From contig CAJTKX010000003.1 of NCBI GenBank assembly GCA_910577055.1, forward strand, positions 62,001-126,000: a DNA stretch of 64,000 nt, read 5' to 3'. Each line of letters begins with the position of its first letter. The first letter of the stretch is position 1. Position numbers and translations under genes: made by a program. The DNA is from an uncultured Christensenella sp. (GTDB lineage Bacteria; Bacillota; Clostridia; Christensenellales; Borkfalkiaceae). The notes below the pieces were generated by a model that saw only the letters and a list, made by a program, of their open reading frames with translations, did not search any database and was not told the DNA's origin. Positions 50,550-58,248 of the stretch are shown piece after piece.

Positions 50550-51308
50550 ATGATAGGAATTTATTTCAGCGGTACGGGAAATACAAAACACTGCGTTAAC
50601 TTGCTTTTAAATGAACTTGAAAGCGGAGCAAAAAGCTTTTCAATTGAGGACGAAGCAGCCGTTAACGCAATATCGGAAAGCGAAGAAATTGTTTTCGGAT
50701 ATCCCGTTTATTTTTCAAACATACCGAAAATAGTCAGAGAGTTTTTTGCAAAACACGGAAACGCTTTTAGCGGCAAGAAAGTTATTATTGTTTGCACTAT
50801 GGGGCTTTTCAGCGGCGACGGCGCCGGTTGCGCGGCAAGGATATTAAAAAAACATGGGGCAAAAATTATCGGCGGGTTACATTTGAAGATGCCGGACTGT
50901 ATTGGCGACAACAGACTGTTGAAAAAGTCCGAAAAAGAAAATGCCAACATTATTTCCGCAGCGGAAGAAAAAATACGACTTGCGGCAAAAGGCGCTAAAA
51001 GCGGCAAATATCCAAAGAACGGGCTAAGTTTTTTACATCGATTAGTAGGATTTTTCGGACAAAGGCTGTACTTCTATAATAAGCCGCTGAAATATTGCAA
51101 AACCGTTAAGATTGATAGCAAAAAATGCGTTAGTTGCGGCATATGTGTGGGTCTATGCCCTATGAAAAATATTTTTACAGAAGATAACAAAGTGGTTTTC
51201 AAAGACCGTTGCACGGCTTGTTACCGTTGTTTCAGTCATTGCCCGAAACAAGCAATAACCGTTATGGGCAAAAAACTTTATACACAATATTACTTTAAAG
51301 AAAATTAA
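50550..51308 (+). CDS. EFR1-type flavodoxin/ferredoxin fusion (a)
   Basis: 252 residues from MIGIYFSGTGNT. N-terminal flavodoxin fold with FMN phosphate loop SGTGNTKH (about 8-15) and FGYPVYFSNIP; a 60-residue linker; then two [4Fe-4S] motifs, CVSCGICVGLCP and CTACYRCFSHCP, all eight Cys present. The protein should pass electrons between flavin and clusters. No SD; probably leaderless. Its own terminator separates it from the PP-loop gene, but promoter and terminator sequences match those of that unit. Confidence 0.88.
   Translation: MIGIYFSGTGNTKHCVNLLLNELESGAKSFSIEDEAAVNAISESEEIVFGYPVYFSNIPKIVREFFAKHGNAFSGKKVIIVCTMGLFSGDGAGCAARILKKHGAKIIGGLHLKMPDCIGDNRLLKKSEKENANIISAAEEKIRLAAKGAKSGKYPKNGLSFLHRLVGFFGQRLYFYNKPLKYCKTVKIDSKKCVSCGICVGLCPMKNIFTEDNKVVFKDRCTACYRCFSHCPKQAITVMGKKLYTQYYFKEN
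51128..51156 (+). repeat. Dispersed 29-bp repeat, copy E (inside flavodoxin/ferredoxin a)
   Basis: CGTTAGTTGCGGCATATGTG followed by TGGGTCTAT; 26 of 29 positions match copy D. It covers the codons of the first CxxCxxC motif. Confidence 0.65.
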
Positions 51309-51339
51309 AAAGCACGGCTTTAATAAGCCGTGCTTTTTA
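51308..51339 (+). terminator. Terminator of flavodoxin/ferredoxin a
   Basis: 14-nt arms AAAAAGCACGGCTT/AAGCCGTGCTTTTT, loop TAAT. Nearly the same hairpin is used at 53471-53501. Confidence 0.9.
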
Positions 51340-51377
51340 TAATTTGGTGCCTCTTCCGTTTATGTAAATTTACACAG

Positions 51378-51406
51378 TTGACACACTGTGCGGGCAAGGG
51401 TATAAT
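51378..51406 (+). promoter_or_regulatory. Consensus promoter P2 of the redox cassette
   Basis: TTGACA (51378-51383), 17-nt spacer, TATAAT (51401-51406). Start codon at 51413, 6 nt past the -10: leaderless. From CAGTTGACA through TATAATTTT it differs from P1 at a single spacer base. Confidence 0.85.
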
Positions 51407-51412
51407 TTTATT

Positions 51413-52801
51413 ATGTACTATCTGCAAAACCGTTGGAAAACGGACGGTAAAAAGCTTGTTTATTACGGGATTCGGTCGGGTAAAAACTTAAACCGAAACA
51501 CCGTTAAAATTACGAAAAAAAAGGCAAAAATTATATCGATTCTGCCCAAGGAATTGTCCGAAAAAGAAAAAACCGTATTAAAAAACGTTATTTCTTCGGG
51601 GGCGGTTTTACCGCGTGAGCCAAAAAAAACACCCCTCTCGCTTGCCGAGGCGCAGTTCTGTACGCGGTGCTGCGCGAACGATTTTATAATTGCGGGGCTT
51701 GAATTTACAAACGACGGACTATGCGCAATGTGTGCAAGCGAGCATCTGACGCGCGATTTTAAAAGCGTTGTGCCAATAATAGAGAAAATCCCCCGCGCGA
51801 AAAAGTCAAGATTTGATGTTGCGGTTTTCTACACGGGCGGGAAGGATTCGACCTATCTTTTGTATTACCTTGCAAAGGTTTTACATCTTCGCGTGCTTGC
51901 GCTGACGTGGGTTATTCCTTACGCCTCGGAAAGCGCGTTAAAAAGCATTGAAAACGCAAGGAAAAAGCTTAAAAACGTAGAATTTATTACACGCTCGGTA
52001 AATCCCGACGATTTAAGCAAAATTTACCGCAAGCTTTACGATTTAAACGAAAACACTTGCGCGTGCCCGTCGCTTGCTTACGTTCTTTTTTACCCAACAT
52101 TGGTTGCGGAAAAAGTGCCTTATTTCGTTGCGGGGAACGAGCCGGCGCAAATGACGGGGCTATTCTATAATAATATGTCGCCGAAAATCGCATATAAATT
52201 CCCGGACAGCAAGTTTTTGAATTTTGCCGTAAATTTAGGCCGAATACTGACATTTCACCCCCCTTTAAGGCGCGGGCAATTCCACACGCTTGCAACGATG
52301 AAGCAGCTTGCTTTCGGCACGAGCAAAATAGTGAAGCTTTCGGGTTATAGGAACGAATTAATCGAAAACGTAGTTACAGCAATAAACGAAGTACCCGAAA
52401 TTTTGAAGCCGCTTAAATGCAGCGTGAGAAAATCTTCTCGGTCGGGGAATATACCCGCCTTTGTGCAAGTTGATTTCGACGCGATTAGCGGTGGGAAATA
52501 CGAATGGACAAATATTAAAGAACTTATAACCGAAGAGTGCGGTTGGGTTGCACCCGAAGACTTGGGGAAAGGCTTACATACAAGCTGTAAAATCGAAAAA
52601 TGCAAGGAATTTTCGCAATTTTCGAGGTTTTATCATATGAAAAGCACAATAATACCGTTCAGTGCGATAGAAATTTCGCTTGCAAGCCGTAATAAAAACA
52701 TTACGAGAGAGCAAGCGATTTACGAAATTGAAAACACGCTCGGTTTCTCGCTTGAAGAAGTGCCGGAGTGCGAAATTATGAAGGATTTTTTGAAGAAATG
52801 A
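51413..52801 (+). CDS. PP-loop ATPase (N-acetyl-sugar amidotransferase/WbpG-like, Cys-rich)
   Basis: 462 residues. After ~80 N-terminal residues comes a Cys cluster CTRCC...GLCAMC (Cys83, 86, 87, 104, 107), similar to the metal-binding start of WbpG-like enzymes, then the PP-loop YTGGKDSTYLL (141-146 for TGGKDS). Further Cys pairs are TCACPS (216, 218) and SCKIEKC near residue 400. PP-loop enzymes adenylate a substrate for amide, thiol or similar transfer; several Cys-rich ones (TtuA, TudS types) use a [4Fe-4S] cluster. Substrate unknown. No SD, leaderless. Stop overlaps the next start (ATGA). Confidence 0.8.
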   Translation: MYYLQNRWKTDGKKLVYYGIRSGKNLNRNTVKITKKKAKIISILPKELSEKEKTVLKNVISSGAVLPREPKKTPLSLAEAQFCTRCCANDFIIAGLEFTNDGLCAMCASEHLTRDFKSVVPIIEKIPRAKKSRFDVAVFYTGGKDSTYLLYYLAKVLHLRVLALTWVIPYASESALKSIENARKKLKNVEFITRSVNPDDLSKIYRKLYDLNENTCACPSLAYVLFYPTLVAEKVPYFVAGNEPAQMTGLFYNNMSPKIAYKFPDSKFLNFAVNLGRILTFHPPLRRGQFHTLATMKQLAFGTSKIVKLSGYRNELIENVVTAINEVPEILKPLKCSVRKSSRSGNIPAFVQVDFDAISGGKYEWTNIKELITEECGWVAPEDLGKGLHTSCKIEKCKEFSQFSRFYHMKSTIIPFSAIEISLASRNKNITREQAIYEIENTLGFSLEEVPECEIMKDFLKK

Positions 52802-53472
52802 ATGCCGTAATATACTTTTCATGTTCCGGAAACAGCAAGGACGTTGCCGAAAATCTATCAAAAAGAATTTGCTACGACTTGTACGAAATTTGCGACGCCG
52901 AGGGCAAAATTTTTGAAAACGTTGCAATGGTTTTTCCCGTTCACTGCCAAAGCTTGCCCGTTCCCATAAAAAAATTCTTGCCGACGCTTGAAGCAAAATA
53001 CGTTACCTTAATTGCTACCTACGGAAGAGTGCACTGCGGCAACGCCCTATACGAAGCCGCAAAGCTGATTAAAGGCGAAATTGTTGCAGCGGCGTATTTG
53101 CCATCAAACCACACTTATTACGAAAAGGGCGAAATTTTGTTAGTGCCGGAAGAAATAATAAATAAAATCTACGCGCCCTCACCCGTGACGATTCCCAAAC
53201 TTAGGAAAACGCCTTTTGCGGGTTTCTTTCCGGCAGCGCGCAGTAGATTGGGCGTAAGGATAAAAAAGAACGAAAATTATGTTAATTGCGGCATATGTGG
53301 GGGGCAATGTCCTATCGGAGCAATAAAAAGCGGTAGAATTTCTTTTAAGTGTGTTCGCTGTTTGAAGTGCGTTTATAACTGCCCTAACGGTGCGCTTACG
53401 GTAAAATTGAGTCGGATTATGAAACTTTATTTAAGAAAAACCAAGTTTGAAGAAACGATAATTTATGTATAA
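52798..53472 (+). CDS. EFR1-type flavodoxin/ferredoxin fusion (b), degenerate first cluster
   Basis: 224 residues from MNAVIYFSCSGNSKD, 4-nt overlap with the PP-loop gene, so co-translated. Flavodoxin-like N-part (loop SCSGNSKD, MVFPVHCQSLP) and two C-terminal ferredoxin motifs. The first reads YVNCGICGGQCP: the first Cys of the usual CxxCxxCxxxCP is replaced by Tyr, leaving three ligands. The second (CVRCLKCVYNCP) is complete. The first cluster may be [3Fe-4S] or a [4Fe-4S] with an open iron site. Distinct from (a) in sequence, so not a recent duplicate. Confidence 0.85.
   Translation: MNAVIYFSCSGNSKDVAENLSKRICYDLYEICDAEGKIFENVAMVFPVHCQSLPVPIKKFLPTLEAKYVTLIATYGRVHCGNALYEAAKLIKGEIVAAAYLPSNHTYYEKGEILLVPEEIINKIYAPSPVTIPKLRKTPFAGFFPAARSRLGVRIKKNENYVNCGICGGQCPIGAIKSGRISFKCVRCLKCVYNCPNGALTVKLSRIMKLYLRKTKFEETIIYV
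53280..53308 (+). repeat. Dispersed 29-bp repeat, copy F (inside flavodoxin/ferredoxin b)
   Basis: Contains TTGCGGCATATGTGGGGG, identical over 18 nt to copy D; 26 of 29 positions match overall. Covers the degenerate first Cys motif. Confidence 0.65.
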
Positions 53473-53501
53473 AAAGCACGGCTTTAAAGGCCGTGCTTTT
53501 T
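53471..53501. terminator. Terminator of the redox cassette (bidirectional)
   Basis: 12-nt arms AAAAAGCACGGC/GCCGTGCTTTTT (53471-53482 with 53490-53501). A and T runs on both sides suit termination of both the cassette and yigZ. Confidence 0.9.
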
Positions 53502-54132
53502 AAATTTTAAAAGGGAAAAAATATTCCTTTAATTTTTCCGTCTTTAATTTGCCGTTAAGTCGGTTTACAAGCGCCGAAACAAACTCTCCCTCTTCCGCCT
53601 TTTTTACGGCAACGGTAAAAATGACTTCGTTTAAATACTCCGTATTTAATAAATCTGCTTCCATTTCGTTAAAATAGCGCAGCGCGGAGTCCACAAGCGA
53701 ATAATCAACCGTGATTTTGAGTTCCGAGCAAGTTTCGTACAGTACCTTTTGCGCAGCTTCGAGGTTTTCGGCAGCGCACCCCGAATACGCGCGAAGAAGT
53801 CCGCCAGCCCCGAGCTTGATTCCGCCGAAATAGCGCGTAACCACTACCGCCGTTTCTGCAAGCTGTTTGGACTTTATAACTTCCAAAATAGGCATTCCCG
53901 CGGTTCCTTGCGGTTCGCCGTCGTCCGAAAAACGTAAAAAGTTACAAAGCTTATCGCTAATATAAGCGTAACAGTTATGGGTTGCGTCCGAATATTTTTT
54001 GGAGATTTTCGCAATAAATTCTTTCGCTTCCTCTTCGCTTGCCACATGGCGGGAAATAGTTATAAAGCGAGATTTTTCAATAATTTTTTCCGTTTGCGTT
54101 TCGCCCGCAACGGATAGATACTTTTCAAGCAT
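53500..54132 (-). CDS. yigZ: YigZ/IMPACT-family protein (UPF0029)
   Basis: 210 residues: IEKSRFITISRHVASEEEAKEFI, DATHNCYAYI, FSDDGEPQGTAGMPILEVI, VVVTRYFGGIKLGAGGLLRAYS are hallmarks. Two-domain protein, possibly RNA- or translation-related; function in bacteria is unsettled. No SD: repeat copy G begins 7 nt upstream of the ATG. Confidence 0.92.
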   Translation of the reverse strand: MLEKYLSVAGETQTEKIIEKSRFITISRHVASEEEAKEFIAKISKKYSDATHNCYAYISDKLCNFLRFSDDGEPQGTAGMPILEVIKSKQLAETAVVVTRYFGGIKLGAGGLLRAYSGCAAENLEAAQKVLYETCSELKITVDYSLVDSALRYFNEMEADLLNTEYLNEVIFTVAVKKAEEGEFVSALVNRLNGKLKTEKLKEYFFPFKI

Positions 54133-54138
54133 AAAACG

Positions 54139-54167
54139 CGTTATTTAAAGCATATATTGGGGTCTAT
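54139..54167 (+). repeat. Dispersed 29-bp repeat, copy G
   Basis: CGTTATTTAAAGCATATATT then GGGGTCTAT; 23 of 29 match copy D. Lies between tyrS (stop at 54181) and yigZ (start at 54132). Confidence 0.7.
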
Positions 54168-54180
54168 TGAAATTTTAGGA

Positions 54181-55371
54181 TTACTTGATATTGATTTTGA
54201 CGTGGACTTTTTTGCCCTTGTGGACAACGTCGCCGTCCTTAATAAGCAAGTTGATATCGGTTACTTTATCGTCGTTTACGGAAACGCCGCCTTGCTGAAT
54301 AAGTCTTCTCGCTTCGCCGTTGCTTGCGCAAATACCCGCTGCAACAAGCACTGAAATTACAGTTGGAGCTTCCACGCTTACGGTCTTTTCGGGAAGGTCG
54401 CCGCCGCCGCCGAAAGCCGCCCTTGCTTCTGCTTGCGCCTTAGCCGCCCTTTCTTCGCCGTGAACAAGTTTTGTAAGCTCGAAAGCCAAAACTTGTTTGG
54501 CGGCGTTCATTCGCTCGTCACGGTATTTTACAAGCTCTGCAATTTCGTCAAGCGGCAAGAAAGTTAAAAGCTTTAAGCACTTTTCCACGTCGCCGTCGTC
54601 AACGTTGCGCCAATATTGGTAAAACTCGTAAGGGCTTGTCTTGCTTTCGTCAAGCCAAATAGCGCCTTTTTCGGTCTTACCCATTTTTTTGCCTTCGCTT
54701 GTGGTTAAAAGCGTAAAGGTCATTGCGTAAGCGGGCTTCTTTTCTTTTACCCTAATAAGATTTGCACCCGCAAGAATATTCGACCACTGGTCGTCGCCGC
54801 CGAGTTCGAGAACGCAGCCGTACTCCTTAAATAGGTGCAAAAAGTCGTAGCCTTGCATGGGCATATAGTTAAATTCAAGGAAAGAGAGACCGCGCTCTAA
54901 ACGCGTTTCAAAGCACTTTGCGCGCAACATTTCGTTCACGGAAAAGTGTACGCCGATATCGCGAACAAAGTCCAAATAGTTCAATTTTAAAAGCCAATCC
55001 GCGTTGTTGACGATAATTGCGGCGTTCTGACCCTCGAAGCTGATAAACTTAGACATTTGCTTTTTAAAGCACTCAACGTGATAGTCTACGGTTTCACGCG
55101 TCATCATCTTGCGCATATCGGTCTTGCCCGTGGGGTCGCCCACCATTGCGGTACCTCCGCCTATCAAAATGATAGGGCGATGACCCGCGTCTTGCATATG
55201 CTTCATTGCAATAAGCTGCATAAAGTGCCCGACGTGCAAGCTGTCCGCCGTAGGGTCGAAACCCGTATAAAACCTTACGCTCCCTTCGCCTAAAAGCTTA
55301 TATAAATCTTCCTCGTAAACGGTTTGCTTTACAAACCCCCTTGCGCGGAGGGTATCCATTACGTTAGCCAT
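54181..55371 (-). CDS. tyrS: Tyrosyl-tRNA synthetase
   Basis: 396 residues. Class I signatures HVGHFMQ (HIGH) and KMGKT (KMSKS); tyrosine site around YTGFDPTADSLHVGH; C-terminal S4 domain (SNGEARRLIQQGGVSVNDDKV). The KMGKT form is typical of the TyrRZ/TyrS2-like group, which is more often about 400 residues. SD AAGGAG. Confidence 0.96.
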   Translation of the reverse strand: MANVMDTLRARGFVKQTVYEEDLYKLLGEGSVRFYTGFDPTADSLHVGHFMQLIAMKHMQDAGHRPIILIGGGTAMVGDPTGKTDMRKMMTRETVDYHVECFKKQMSKFISFEGQNAAIIVNNADWLLKLNYLDFVRDIGVHFSVNEMLRAKCFETRLERGLSFLEFNYMPMQGYDFLHLFKEYGCVLELGGDDQWSNILAGANLIRVKEKKPAYAMTFTLLTTSEGKKMGKTEKGAIWLDESKTSPYEFYQYWRNVDDGDVEKCLKLLTFLPLDEIAELVKYRDERMNAAKQVLAFELTKLVHGEERAAKAQAEARAAFGGGGDLPEKTVSVEAPTVISVLVAAGICASNGEARRLIQQGGVSVNDDKVTDINLLIKDGDVVHKGKKVHVKINIK

Positions 55372-55434
55372 AAAATAACTCCTTTTGAGCTATTTTACCA
55401 CCGATTTGCGATTTTTGCAATTAAATAACGAGAC

Positions 55435-56133
55435 TTAATAAAAATCGTCCTTGGCGAGGTGGTCGCGCGCTTTTTCTATTGCACGCTTTTCTATGCGGGA
55501 TATGTATGAGCGGGAAATTCCGAGTTTTTGCGCAACCTCGCGCTGAGGGAGCGCCGCGCCGTCCTCTAAGCCGTAGCGCATTGAAAGTATGGTGAACTCA
55601 CGTTCGGATAGGAAGTTTTTTAAGATTGCGACGAACTTTTCACGCTGGATATTCTTTTCAACTTGCGCAAAAACACTGTCCTCTTTTTCGGACAATAGGT
55701 CGATTAAGGTCAGCTCGTTCCCGTCCTTATCGGTGCCGACGGGGTCGGTTAAAGACACGTTGTTTTTGTGCTTTTTACCGGAGCGCAACAGCATTAAAAT
55801 TTCGTTTTCTATGCACCGAGCCGTGTAGGTTGCAAGCTGAGTCCCTTTGCCGTCTTGATAAGTATTTATCGCTTTAATAAGCCCTATGGAGCCGACGGAC
55901 AGCAAATCGTCGGTTTCGGCAGACCCGACGTATTTTTTTACTATATGTGCGACCAACCGCATATTGTGGCGAATTAGCACTTCCTTGGCTTCCGCGTCGC
56001 CTTGACGGGCAAGGGCAAGGTACTTTTTCTCCTCGTCGGGGGAAAGGGGTTTGGGAAAAGTGCCCTTGTCTTGCACCATACCCGTAAAAAAGAAAATTTT
56101 ATCGAACAATAGGCTTAAAAAATCGAAAAACAT
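55435..56133 (-). CDS. sigK: Sporulation sigma factor SigK, uninterrupted
   Basis: 232 residues. Hydrophobic N-terminal pro-region (FLSLLFDKIFFFTGM), then FPKPLSPDEEKKYL, HNMRLVAHIVKKY, DDLLSVGSIGLIKAINTYQDGKGTQLATYTARCIENEILM and region 4 SREFTI-like REFTILSMRYGL...QREVAQKLGISRSYISRIEKRA. This order is typical of SigK (mother-cell late sigma). There is no skin element. The pro-region suggests proteolytic activation as in pro-sigmaK. SD AGAGGTG. Confidence 0.92.
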   Translation of the reverse strand: MFFDFLSLLFDKIFFFTGMVQDKGTFPKPLSPDEEKKYLALARQGDAEAKEVLIRHNMRLVAHIVKKYVGSAETDDLLSVGSIGLIKAINTYQDGKGTQLATYTARCIENEILMLLRSGKKHKNNVSLTDPVGTDKDGNELTLIDLLSEKEDSVFAQVEKNIQREKFVAILKNFLSEREFTILSMRYGLEDGAALPQREVAQKLGISRSYISRIEKRAIEKARDHLAKDDFY

Positions 56134-56171
56134 TTGCTACACCTCTAAATCTCGGTTTTATAACATATGAT

Positions 56172-56211
56172 TTCGACAGTTTGTACTATTCTTCGATAGG
56201 TTGTACTTATT
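56172..56211. promoter_or_regulatory. Two-unit direct repeat upstream of sigK
   Basis: TTCGACAGTTTGTACTATT (56172) and TTCGATAGGTTGTACTTATT (56192) repeat with a period of 20 bp (two DNA turns), starting 38 bp upstream of the sigK start. On the minus strand each contains GTACAA, one mismatch from the SpoIIID consensus WWRRACARNY. Confidence 0.45.
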
Positions 56212-56269
56212 TTCTGCAAAATGCAAAATTATTTTTGAAAGAACTACCCAACTTTAACTCTTGGAAATA

Positions 56270-56302
56270 AAAAAGCCGCCACGGTGACCGCTGCGGCTTT
56301 TT
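56270..56302 (-). terminator. Terminator of the ABC exporter operon
   Basis: AAAAAGCCGC/GCGGCTTTTT arms (56270-56279 with 56293-56302) around an inner CGGTGACCG hairpin. Confidence 0.85.
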
Positions 56303-56310
56303 GGTTTAAA

Positions 56311-58248
56311 TTAGTCTAATTCGAACGCGCCCGTATAAAGCTGATAGTATTTACCCTTTTGGGCGATTAGCTGCTCGTGATTGCCGCGCTCGATTATTTC
56401 GCCTTGCTCCAATACCATAATAGCGTGGCTGTTGCGCACGGTGGAAAGCCTATGGGCGATTACAAACACCGTTCTGCCCTCCATAAGTTTATCCATACCT
56501 TGCTCGATAAGTTTTTCGGTACGCGTATCGATTGACGAGGTCGCTTCGTCCAATATAAGCACGGGACACTCGGAAACCATTGCGCGCGCTATTGCAAGCA
56601 ACTGACGTTGTCCTTGCGAAAGGTTTGCGCCGTCGCCCGTTATCATAGTATCGTACTTTTCGGGCAAGTGCTTTATAAATGAGTGCGCGTTGGCAAGACG
56701 CGCGGCGCTTACGCACTCCTCGTCGGTAGCGTCAAGTCTGCCGTAGCGAATATTATCCATAACCGTACCCGTGAAAAGATGCGTGTCTTGTAAAACTACG
56801 CCCAAACTCTTCCTTAAATCGTCCTTTTTTATCGATTTGATATCGAGTCCGTCGTAGGTAATAGAGCCGGACTGAATGTCGTAGAAACGGTTGATAAGGT
56901 TAGTTATTGTGGTTTTGCCCGCGCCCGTAGAACCTACGAACGCGATTTTTTGCCCCGGCTTTGCGTAAAGGCTGATATTCTTTAAAATGACTTTTTCGTC
57001 GGTATAACCGAAGACTACGTTTTCGAACCTTATGTCGCCTTTAAGAGGGATAAATTCGAAAGTGCCGTCGTGGTTGGGCTTTTTCCAAGCCCATTTTCCC
57101 TCTTCCATTTCGCCGTAAGTTATTGTAACTTCGCCGCCATTGTCTTCGGGCGCGGTATCTACCATTTCGAAAATTCTCTCGGCGCCCGCAAGAGCCATTA
57201 CTATTGCGCTTAATTGTTGGGATACTTGCATAACCGGCATATTGAATTGACGCGCGAACATCAAGAATGAAACAAGCATACCGGCAACGACCGCTGCCCT
57301 ATTTGAATTGTCGGCTTCGATAACCGAACACTGAATAGACAACAGCCCCGTTTCGCCTACGAAAGCCATAAAAAGTATGCCGACAAGCGCAACCAAGACG
57401 TATGAAAAATAGCCGAGGTTATTATTGATAGGTCCTAAAATGAATGCGTAGGAGTTTGCTACTCTGCCCGCTTCGTTCAAATCGTCGTTAAGTTTTTTGA
57501 AGTTTTCACGCGCTTTTTGCTCGTGGCAGAAAACTTTGATAACTTTTTGCCCTTCGGTCATTTCTTCAACGTATCCGTTGAGACTGCCGAGAGCTTTTTG
57601 ATGAGTAATATAATATTTAGCCGACTTACCCGCAACGTATTTAGTTGCAAATATTACGGCGACCAAAACAACCAAAACGACCAAAAGCAAGGTTGCGCTG
57701 TACAAAAGCATAAATACGAACACGGCAACCAAGGTTATTGCCGACGAGATGAGCTGAGGTATAGTCTGCGTGAGGAGCTGACGCATAGTGTCTACGTCGT
57801 TGGTGTAAAGGCTCATCAAATCGCCGTGAGTGTGAGAATCGAAATATTTCAAGGGCAAACTTTGCATCTTCGCAAACATTTCTATTCTCATCTTCTTCAA
57901 GGTGCCTTGCGCGATATACATCATAATGAGGTTATAGGCGAAAGACGCTGCGGAACCGATAAGATATATACACCCCATTGCGATTATGTTGGGATAAACG
58001 ACAGCCCATAAATCCGGCGACTTACCGTCAAGAATTTCCGTAAGGTCTGTGATGATATAGGATACCCTGGACGCAGCCAAAACGTTTGCAACCGAAGCCA
58101 AAAGCACGAAGAAAACAACAAAGCCCGTGGCGAGTTTATTTTTGGAAAACGCATAAGCCAACAGCCTTTTCAAGGTTTTCATCGGCGCTTTGGCATATTT
58201 GCCGTTACCCATTGCGCCGCCGCGAGGGGACGATAATGCTCTACTCAT
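56311..58248 (-). CDS. ABC exporter half-transporter, catalytic partner
   Basis: Start at 58248 (ATG, GGAGG 8 nt before); it overlaps the partner gene by 8 nt. 645 residues: six TM helices, then an NBD with GSTGAGKTT, LSQGQRQLLAIARA, VLILDEATSSIDTRTE and AHRLST. Its Walker B Glu is intact. Together with the next gene it forms a heterodimeric multidrug/lipid-type exporter (LmrCD/BmrCD-like). Substrate unknown. Confidence 0.93.
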   Translation of the reverse strand: MSRALSSPRGGAMGNGKYAKAPMKTLKRLLAYAFSKNKLATGFVVFFVLLASVANVLAASRVSYIITDLTEILDGKSPDLWAVVYPNIIAMGCIYLIGSAASFAYNLIMMYIAQGTLKKMRIEMFAKMQSLPLKYFDSHTHGDLMSLYTNDVDTMRQLLTQTIPQLISSAITLVAVFVFMLLYSATLLLVVLVVLVAVIFATKYVAGKSAKYYITHQKALGSLNGYVEEMTEGQKVIKVFCHEQKARENFKKLNDDLNEAGRVANSYAFILGPINNNLGYFSYVLVALVGILFMAFVGETGLLSIQCSVIEADNSNRAAVVAGMLVSFLMFARQFNMPVMQVSQQLSAIVMALAGAERIFEMVDTAPEDNGGEVTITYGEMEEGKWAWKKPNHDGTFEFIPLKGDIRFENVVFGYTDEKVILKNISLYAKPGQKIAFVGSTGAGKTTITNLINRFYDIQSGSITYDGLDIKSIKKDDLRKSLGVVLQDTHLFTGTVMDNIRYGRLDATDEECVSAARLANAHSFIKHLPEKYDTMITGDGANLSQGQRQLLAIARAMVSECPVLILDEATSSIDTRTEKLIEQGMDKLMEGRTVFVIAHRLSTVRNSHAIMVLEQGEIIERGNHEQLIAQKGKYYQLYTGAFELD

